NCBI GenBank assembly: GCA_964443245.1
Contig: CAYUEG010000013.1
Span: 1 to 54,077, forward strand
Source of the DNA: CANJDH01 sp964443245
Lineage (GTDB): Bacteria > Pseudomonadota > Gammaproteobacteria > Burkholderiales > JAEUOS01
DNA: 54,077 bases
Direction of reading: 5' to 3'
In this document: piece after piece, positions 34,781 through 40,121 of the stretch
How positions within the stretch are numbered: position 1 is the stretch's first letter
Layout of the letters: every line of letters starts with the position of its first letter
Notes under the pieces: generated by a model
What the model was told of the DNA's origin: nothing
Seen by the model: only the letters and a program-made list of their open reading frames with translations
Databases searched by the model: none
Position numbers and translations under genes: made by a program

Positions 34781-36580
34781 TCAGGCCGATCCTGCGTGTT
34801 CCGGCTTGCCCGTCTCGGCAGCTGATTCGGGCTTGCTTGTCAGCACCATGCGCACGCGGCCCGGCTGATTGCGAGCCAGTTCAAGCCGGTAGCCATAGCG
34901 CAATGCTTTCGTGGCAAGCTGGTAGAGGCCGATTCCCATGCCGTCGTTGGATGACATCGGGCTTCTGAAAAGGCGAAGGGCAATGTCCTCGGGAACCGCG
35001 GCTCCCGTATCTTCAATAGCGAATTCGACTTCGGCTCTGGTCGACACCAGGGTCGCATGCACCTGCAAGGCCGGATCCGTAGCGCGCTTGCGTAGCGCGT
35101 TCTGGATCAGGTTGTCCGCCGCGCTATCGAACAGCGTCTCGTAAATGGGCATATCGGTGCCAATCTGGGGGGCATGAAACACCACGTTACTGTGGGCATG
35201 GCGCCGGCTCACCGCCGACCACCACGCGCTCAGGCGCAACAGGCGCTCGCTGTCGGTGGATGGCGCACGCAGCCGGTCCAGGGTCGCGGCAAGACGTTGT
35301 GAAATGGCCGGCAGATGCCGGCCGATCAGCTGTCGTACCTTCAGATCATCTGCACCCGACTTGGCAGCATCCACCAGGCCATCAATCGACTGCAGCAGGT
35401 TTTTCACGTCGTGCGTCAGTCGTGCGCCGGTCTCGTGCACCGCTCGCATATAGTTGTCCTGCACGAGCTTTTGCTCCCGCTGCTTGGCCCAGTAAAACTC
35501 GGCAGCCAGGCCGATCAGCAGCTTGAAGTGCCACAGGAAAGCCGGTGACAACACTTCGCGCGCGCGCAACACAACTTCGAATGACTGCTCCGCATGGCTT
35601 TCGCCCGATTGAATCTCGATACGTACCTCTTCGCCTTCCTCTTGCGAGCCAAACTGGCCGGTCAGACCATCACAGCGCCATTGGGCGCCCACCACGATGG
35701 CCAGTTCGCCAAGCCCGCGCATCGTGCCGTCCAGAAACTTGTCCGGATCGGATTCGCGTCTGTTCAGGGTAGTCAGGCTGTCCAGCCAGACTTCGTAGGG
35801 CAGACCGAATGAAAGCAAATAGCGTGAGAGCAGGATCGAGAGCGCCCCACCGCCGCTGCGTTCCCCATCCCCTCCCTGAAAGCGACTCCACAACCAGGAG
35901 AACGCCAGGAGCGTACCGCTGACGCTGATCAGGGTCAGCGCCATGCTTTCGAGGTAGCCATTGCGTGACACCGCCATCAAGGCAATCCCGAAGAACACCA
36001 GCAACAACAGCAAGACCACCACCCATGCCGTATATACAAGGTCGTAGGCTGCACCCATCCCGCGCCGCTGGCCAATCCGCGGCGCTTCCAGTTGGTCCGC
36101 CTTCCAGGCCAGTACCGCGAGCGGCACAAGCGCGACACCCAGCACGCGCAGCAGCCAGCGCCTGGCGTTTTCGCTGGGCAGTCCGGCTTGCAAGTGGTCT
36201 GGCAACAGCCCCGGCACCACCAGCAAGAAAAGCACGATGATCATGAATGCCAGCGCGGCCAGATAGAGTGCCCGCTCCACCCGTGGTGCGAGCAATGTAA
36301 TGCGCCCTGCCACCAGTCCGGTCAACAGCGTTGCCCACGCCAATAGCGGCCAGGCACTCAGATAGACAGCCACCAACGCCCCGGGGCCGGCAATCATGGC
36401 AATCTGCCATATGCTCAGGCTCTTGCGATGTGACACGATAGGTTGCCACAGCAAGACCGCGCCAATGTGCGCGAAAAACAACATCGGACGCCAGTTCGCG
36501 GCCGGACTGGCTGTCAGCAGCAGCAACAGCATCAAGCCAAACACCAGCGCGCGATTGCGATACGACTCGACAGAAAACAC
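34781..36580 (-). CDS. Membrane histidine kinase (PilS/PrsK-like), likely partner of the sigma-54 regulator
   Basis: About 599 residues from the GTG at 36580; the frame is open to a GTG at 36661, and neither start has a strong ribosome site. The first 235 residues hold about eight hydrophobic helices. A GAF-like region follows (about 270-370), then a kinase core: H-box ARLTHDVKNLLQSIDGL (His about 390), N-box DNLIQNALRKR, G1 EDTGAAVP and G2 GMGIGLYQLATKAL. All catalytic motifs are present. The H-box style resembles PrsK of PEP-CTERM regulons, but no exosortase genes are nearby. It reads against the pilus genes, converging on the minor pilin gene and divergent from the ABC permease. Confidence 0.85.
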   Translation of the reverse strand: MFSVESYRNRALVFGLMLLLLLTASPAANWRPMLFFAHIGAVLLWQPIVSHRKSLSIWQIAMIAGPGALVAVYLSAWPLLAWATLLTGLVAGRITLLAPRVERALYLAALAFMIIVLFLLVVPGLLPDHLQAGLPSENARRWLLRVLGVALVPLAVLAWKADQLEAPRIGQRRGMGAAYDLVYTAWVVVLLLLLVFFGIALMAVSRNGYLESMALTLISVSGTLLAFSWLWSRFQGGDGERSGGGALSILLSRYLLSFGLPYEVWLDSLTTLNRRESDPDKFLDGTMRGLGELAIVVGAQWRCDGLTGQFGSQEEGEEVRIEIQSGESHAEQSFEVVLRAREVLSPAFLWHFKLLIGLAAEFYWAKQREQKLVQDNYMRAVHETGARLTHDVKNLLQSIDGLVDAAKSGADDLKVRQLIGRHLPAISQRLAATLDRLRAPSTDSERLLRLSAWWSAVSRRHAHSNVVFHAPQIGTDMPIYETLFDSAADNLIQNALRKRATDPALQVHATLVSTRAEVEFAIEDTGAAVPEDIALRLFRSPMSSNDGMGIGLYQLATKALRYGYRLELARNQPGRVRMVLTSKPESAAETGKPEHAGSA

Positions 36581-36676
36581 GAACGGACACCGATCAGGGC
36601 AGGATGCAGGCCCGTAGGATACCGCGCCAACGTGCCCCCCAGGCAACCCGCCTGGCGGCACCGTTAGAATGACGAG

Positions 36677-37474
36677 ATGATGCCAAGAACCCTGCGTCTT
36701 CCTGGTGCGGTGCCCATTGCGCGCTTTGCGCTCACCGAAGCCTTGCGCGGCCGCCTGCTTCTGGCCGCCCTGCTGGTGGCGGCAACCGGGGTGGCGGTGA
36801 GCGTTTTCCTCGGAGAAATGGCGATCACGGAATCAGCCCGCATCCAGGGCTCCGCGCTCGCTGCATTCAGCCGCCTGGCAGCAGTGGGCCTGGTGGCAAG
36901 CTTCGTGGTGACGGGGCTGGCACGCGAACAAGCTGACAAAGGATTGGAGCTGTTGCTCTCGTTGCCCTTGCCCCGCTCCAGCTATGTGGTGGGCAAGCTG
37001 GGCGGCTATGCCGTCTCCGGCTGTCTCATTGCCGCCGTATTCAGTCTGCCACTGCTTTTGTATGCACCGCTCACCAACGTTGCAGCCTGGGGCTTCGCCC
37101 TTGCTCTTGAGTTGTTGCTGATCGCCGCAGCATCCTTGGCTTGTACTCTGGTTGTCGGCCACACCGCCGTCAGTTTGCTCCTGGTCACGGCGTTTTACGC
37201 CCTGAGCCGCATCATGACCAGCCTCCTCGCCATTACCTCCAGCCCGGTTGCACCGGTAGACTCGGCCGGATTTGCGATCATGAGCTGGACCATGCGGGGG
37301 CTCGCCACCTTGCTTCCCAGACTGGATCAATTTGGCAATGCCGACTGGCTCTGGCAAGCGCTCCCCCTTTCTGCCCTGCTGGGCCAGCTGGGCGCGCTCA
37401 GCCTGCATGCAATGGTCTACGCCATGCTCCTCGCCTGTATTGCCCTGTTCGACTTCTACCGGAAGAACTGGTAA
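36677..37474 (+). CDS. ABC-2 type permease (PilI-like candidate)
   Basis: The 265-residue inner-membrane protein has about six hydrophobic helices and the ABC-2 opening pattern (IARFALTEALRGRLLLAALL), a GLAREQADKGLELLLSLPLPRSSYVVGKLGG coupling region (shown in part), and a helix-rich remainder. It has no ATPase next to it, so the orphan ATPase at 18889 is the obvious partner. It is followed with a 1-base overlap (TAATG) by a single-helix protein gene, then by the pilin genes. The arrangement recalls Myxococcus pilG-pilH-pilI, an ABC system required for pilus extrusion. That comparison is inference. Confidence 0.8.
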   Translation: MMPRTLRLPGAVPIARFALTEALRGRLLLAALLVAATGVAVSVFLGEMAITESARIQGSALAAFSRLAAVGLVASFVVTGLAREQADKGLELLLSLPLPRSSYVVGKLGGYAVSGCLIAAVFSLPLLLYAPLTNVAAWGFALALELLLIAAASLACTLVVGHTAVSLLLVTAFYALSRIMTSLLAITSSPVAPVDSAGFAIMSWTMRGLATLLPRLDQFGNADWLWQALPLSALLGQLGALSLHAMVYAMLLACIALFDFYRKNW

Positions 37475-38247
37475 TGACACTGGCTTGGTTTGACGGCAGG
37501 CTCGGCAACAGAAGGGACGAACGGCCCATCTACGCCGTACCGCGGCTGGTCCTTGTTCTGACGGCGCTCTTGCTGGCAACGCAAGTAGGCTGGTCGTGGC
37601 AGCACCCGCACCCCAGACCGACAGCACAAGCGCTTGGCCCTCCCCCGACAGACCATGAAGCGGTCATCACCAGTCTGGGGGAGACCAAGGCCTACGCGCG
37701 TCTGCTGAATCTGAGCCTGCAGGCGCACGACAACCAGCCGGGAATCAGCTTGCCTTTTCGCCTGTTGGACTATGGCAGACTTCAGGAATGGCTCACGCGC
37801 ATCCTTGCTCTTGATCCACAGGGACAATACCCGTTGCTGGCAGCCAGCAGGCTATACGCCACCGTGGACGATGATGCCAAGCGCCGGCGCATGCTTGAAT
37901 TCGTCCACGCGGAGTTTCGGCGTGACCCCAACCGGCGCTGGCAATGGCTGGCACACGCCGCTTACGTGGCCAGGCACGAAATGAAGGACATGTCGCTGGC
38001 CCTGCGATACGCCGAATCCTTGAGGCAGCATGCGACTGACCCCAAAATCCCGGCCTGGGCCCGGCAGATGGAGATTTTCCTTCGGATTGACGTGAATGAC
38101 ACTGATGCCGCCAAGGCTTTGCTGGGCGCGCTTCTGGCATCTGGGAAGGTGTCCGACCCGGCCGAGTTCCGCTTTCTTGCCGGGCGTCTGGCGGAATTGG
38201 AAGGCGCTCCTGGCACCAATTCAACGGCTGCGCAAGGGCGGAAATGA
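37474..38247 (+). CDS. Membrane-anchored protein with helical repeat-like domain (PilG-like candidate)
   Basis: The 257-residue product was not recognised by signature. It has one N-terminal membrane helix (PRLVLVLTALLLATQVGW, about 23-41) followed by an alpha-helical periplasmic part with TPR-like spacing (RMLEFVHAEFRRDPNRRWQWL, then MSLALRYAESLRQHATDP, then AKALLGALLASGKV). Translation appears coupled to the ABC permease (TAATG). In Myxococcus the third PilGHI member is an accessory membrane protein, and this gene holds the same place. The TGA stop overlaps the TGTC-rich site that precedes the first pilin gene. Confidence 0.65.
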   Translation: MTLAWFDGRLGNRRDERPIYAVPRLVLVLTALLLATQVGWSWQHPHPRPTAQALGPPPTDHEAVITSLGETKAYARLLNLSLQAHDNQPGISLPFRLLDYGRLQEWLTRILALDPQGQYPLLAASRLYATVDDDAKRRRMLEFVHAEFRRDPNRRWQWLAHAAYVARHEMKDMSLALRYAESLRQHATDPKIPAWARQMEIFLRIDVNDTDAAKALLGALLASGKVSDPAEFRFLAGRLAELEGAPGTNSTAAQGRK

Positions 38248-38269
38248 CAGGGTGTCAACGACATTGTCA
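38245..38269 (+). promoter_or_regulatory. TGTC/GACA array, candidate upstream activator site for pilin promoter 1
   Basis: Four TGTC half-sites in alternating orientation occur in 25 bases: TGACA, TGTC, GACA, TGTCA, making a quasi-palindrome. It starts on the stop codon of the preceding gene and lies about 110-135 bases before the predicted sigma-54 start site, the usual distance for an NtrC-family activator. TGTC repeats are, as I recall, the core of PilR sites at Pseudomonas pilA. Binding is inferred, not shown. Confidence 0.45.
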
Positions 38270-38354
38270 TTTTTTCGTCACCAAACCATGCATGAAATGC
38301 GAAATTCTGTTGCATTAACGCAGTTTTGCATCGTTACAGCACTGGCGCAGTAGT

Positions 38355-38370
38355 TGGCATGTGGCTTGCT
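38355..38370 (+). promoter_or_regulatory. Sigma-54 promoter of the first pilin gene
   Basis: TGGCATGTGGCTTGCT fits the -24/-12 consensus (TGGCAC-N5-TTGCA). GG at 38356-38357 and GC at 38368-38369 are spaced by exactly 10 bases. The predicted start of transcription is about 38381, leaving a leader of about 29 bases with GAAGGGAT as ribosome site before the ATG at 38410. A cognate activator with GAFTGA loop (19626) and rpoN (45753) are in the window. Confidence 0.8.
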
Positions 38371-38409
38371 GAGTTCCAGCCAATGCATTTCACTTTGAAG
38401 GGATAAACC

Positions 38410-39111
38410 ATGCGCAGACAACAGGGTTTTACACTGGTCGAAATTGCGATTGTTCTGGTCATCATCGGGTTGCTGCTCGGTGGCATCCTGCGTGGTCAGG
38501 AACTGATCCAGAACGCCCGGGTTCGCAATATCATTGACCAGCAGAACGGCATCAAGGCTGCCTTTTTTGGCTTTCAGGACCGCTTCCGCATGATTCCGGG
38601 TGACCTTACCGCCGGGCAGATTGCCCAGGTCGGTTCCGGCGTCATCGTCGCCGGCACGCCTGGCACCGGTGCCATCGACGCAGGTGATTCCGCTGCCGCC
38701 TTCCAGAACATCACCGTGACCGGCTTCATCAGCTGCCAGACCTGTACTGCCGCTGCCGCCGCTGCCTCCGATGCCGCCAACAGTCCGGCAAACGTCTTTG
38801 GCGGCATCCTGCAACTGGTCACTGACAACGTCTACTCGACCGCCACCGCATTCTCTGCGGGCGGTGCGGCTCGCCACAACATCAAGACCGGCAACCTGAT
38901 TCCTTCCAATGTCCTGTTTGAAGCGGATACCAAGGTCGATGACGGGGTGCCCAACAATGGCCAGTTCCGCTTCAGTATCTGGACCGCTGCGGGAGGCGCC
39001 GCCCCGGCTGGCGCGACCTGCCAGAACGGCGCCGTTGCCATCGGTACCCCGTGGCAAACCACCGCCAATGCTGTAGACCCGAACTGCGGCGCCGCGACTC
39101 TGATCAATTGA
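38410..39111 (+). CDS. Type IV prepilin, copy 1
   Basis: This is a 233-residue prepilin with a six-residue leader MRRQQG, cleavage before Phe7, and the classical FTLVEIAIVLVIIGLLLGG helix with Glu at mature position 5. The mature protein of about 227 residues has two Cys pairs (109/112 and 204/226) that could form the CxxC loop and the C-terminal D-region disulfide. Its own sigma-54 promoter, ribosome site and terminator make it a monocistronic, probably highly expressed unit, which suggests the major pilin. It is identical in protein sequence to the next gene; only one silent base (39078, C versus T) differs in the coding region. Confidence 0.92.
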   Translation: MRRQQGFTLVEIAIVLVIIGLLLGGILRGQELIQNARVRNIIDQQNGIKAAFFGFQDRFRMIPGDLTAGQIAQVGSGVIVAGTPGTGAIDAGDSAAAFQNITVTGFISCQTCTAAAAAASDAANSPANVFGGILQLVTDNVYSTATAFSAGGAARHNIKTGNLIPSNVLFEADTKVDDGVPNNGQFRFSIWTAAGGAAPAGATCQNGAVAIGTPWQTTANAVDPNCGAATLIN

Positions 39112-39150
39112 TCCAAGCCAAACCCACCTGAGGCGCCTGCTTCAGACCAA

Positions 39151-39176
39151 AAAGCCCGCCAACAGGCGGGCTTTTT
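39151..39176 (+). terminator. Intrinsic terminator after pilin copy 1
   Basis: The stem AAAGCCCGCC / GGCGGGCTTT has a 4-base loop (AACA) and is followed by a T-run. It is preceded by A residues, so it could also act on the other strand. It separates the two pilin transcription units. Confidence 0.93.
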
Positions 39177-39183
39177 GCTGGAT

Positions 39184-39196
39184 GGTTGTCACAACC
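39184..39196 (+). promoter_or_regulatory. Near-perfect palindrome just upstream of the second pilin promoter
   Basis: GGTTGT-C-ACAACC is a 6-base perfect inverted repeat around one central base. It ends 8 bases before the -24 element, too close for a normal enhancer site, so it might be a repressor or auxiliary operator. It shares the core TTGTCA with the TGTC array at 38245. Its function is not known. Confidence 0.35.
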
Positions 39197-39204
39197 CCAT
39201 CTAC

Positions 39205-39220
39205 TGGCACATTACTTGCG
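39205..39220 (+). promoter_or_regulatory. Sigma-54 promoter of the second pilin gene
   Basis: TGGCACATTACTTGCG is a very good -24/-12 match. GG at 39206-39207 and GC at 39218-39219 are 10 bases apart and the full TGGCAC half is present. Predicted transcription begins near 39231, giving a leader of about 58 bases, longer than for copy 1. A GGAGAG ribosome site precedes the ATG at 39289. Confidence 0.85.
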
Positions 39221-39288
39221 GCTGTTTCAATCCCAAACCTTGCTCACCCCTGTCAGGGTGGTCGGGTTTCAAGAATATCGGAGAGATT

Positions 39289-39990
39289 ATGCGCAGACAA
39301 CAGGGTTTTACACTGGTCGAAATTGCGATTGTTCTGGTCATCATCGGGTTGCTGCTCGGTGGCATCCTGCGTGGTCAGGAACTGATCCAGAACGCCCGGG
39401 TTCGCAATATCATTGACCAGCAGAACGGCATCAAGGCTGCCTTTTTTGGCTTTCAGGACCGCTTCCGCATGATTCCGGGTGACCTTACCGCCGGGCAGAT
39501 TGCCCAGGTCGGTTCCGGCGTCATCGTCGCCGGCACGCCTGGCACCGGTGCCATCGACGCAGGTGATTCCGCTGCCGCCTTCCAGAACATCACCGTGACC
39601 GGCTTCATCAGCTGCCAGACCTGTACTGCCGCTGCCGCCGCTGCCTCCGATGCCGCCAACAGTCCGGCAAACGTCTTTGGCGGCATCCTGCAACTGGTCA
39701 CTGACAACGTCTACTCGACCGCCACCGCATTCTCTGCGGGCGGTGCGGCTCGCCACAACATCAAGACCGGCAACCTGATTCCTTCCAATGTCCTGTTTGA
39801 AGCGGATACCAAGGTCGATGACGGGGTGCCCAACAATGGCCAGTTCCGCTTCAGTATCTGGACCGCTGCGGGAGGCGCCGCCCCGGCTGGCGCGACCTGC
39901 CAGAACGGCGCCGTTGCCATCGGTACCCCGTGGCAAACCACCGCCAATGCTGTAGATCCGAACTGCGGCGCCGCGACTCTGATCAATTGA
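39289..39990 (+). CDS. Type IV prepilin, copy 2
   Basis: The protein is identical to that of the gene at 38410 over all 233 residues. The same leader MRRQQG, cleavage before Phe7, Glu11 and four cysteines are present. The frame is open upstream to 39175 through the promoter, but the ATG at 39289 with its ribosome site is the real start. The coding region differs from copy 1 only at 39957 (T). The 5' region, by contrast, is unrelated to that of copy 1, so the two genes can be expressed under different conditions or strengths while yielding the same subunit. Confidence 0.92.
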   Translation: MRRQQGFTLVEIAIVLVIIGLLLGGILRGQELIQNARVRNIIDQQNGIKAAFFGFQDRFRMIPGDLTAGQIAQVGSGVIVAGTPGTGAIDAGDSAAAFQNITVTGFISCQTCTAAAAAASDAANSPANVFGGILQLVTDNVYSTATAFSAGGAARHNIKTGNLIPSNVLFEADTKVDDGVPNNGQFRFSIWTAAGGAAPAGATCQNGAVAIGTPWQTTANAVDPNCGAATLIN

Positions 39991-40028
39991 TCCAAGCCAA
40001 ACCCGCCTGAGGCGCCTGCTTCAGACCC

Positions 40029-40055
40029 AAAAGCCCGCCAACAGGCGGGCTTTTT
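40029..40055 (+). terminator. Intrinsic terminator after pilin copy 2
   Basis: The stem AAAAGCCCGCC / GGCGGGCTTTTT with an AACA loop ends the pilin block. It lies 66 bases from the stop of the convergent antiporter gene. Leading A and trailing T runs make it potentially bidirectional. Confidence 0.93.
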
Positions 40056-40121
40056 CATTTGCAATCGGCCATTCGGCGCAGCTCCAAGCGTCACCGCTCC
40101 CACCTCGCGTGTGTGGGACCG

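Larger units (their letters stand above)
38410..39176 (+). repeat. Tandem duplication unit A (pilin coding region plus terminator)
   Basis: These 767 bases recur at 39289-40055 with an offset of 879. I count three mismatches: one silent in the coding region and two in the 3' untranslated part. The similarity begins exactly at the ATG and stops at the end of the terminator T-run. The two upstream regions are unrelated. Confidence 0.95.
39289..40055 (+). repeat. Tandem duplication unit B (pilin coding region plus terminator)
   Basis: This is the second copy of the 767-base unit starting at 38410, in direct orientation, with 112 bases of unique sequence between the copies. That unique spacer carries the second promoter. 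Confidence 0.95.

Noticed and set aside
19626..36580. PEP-CTERM/exosortase regulon based on PrsK/PrsR-like kinase and regulator
   Set aside because: No exosortase, PEP-CTERM motif or exopolysaccharide gene is seen. The sigma-54 promoters found precede pilin genes.
36639..36655. CCAGGC-AACCC-GCCTGG hairpin between the kinase and ABC permease genes
   Set aside because: It is a short stem in a GC-rich divergent region with no T-run; such stems are common by chance here.
38278..39057. Open frame of about 260 codons opposite pilin copy 1, repeated opposite copy 2 (39253-39936)
   Set aside because: It is duplicated only because the pilin coding sequence is. The Gly/Asp/Arg-rich product has no features of a protein family.
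38410..40055. Mobile element or integron-like origin for the repeated pilin unit
   Set aside because: There are no transposase genes, terminal inverted repeats or target-site duplications. The repeat edges coincide with the start codon and the terminator, which fits duplication or gene conversion better.
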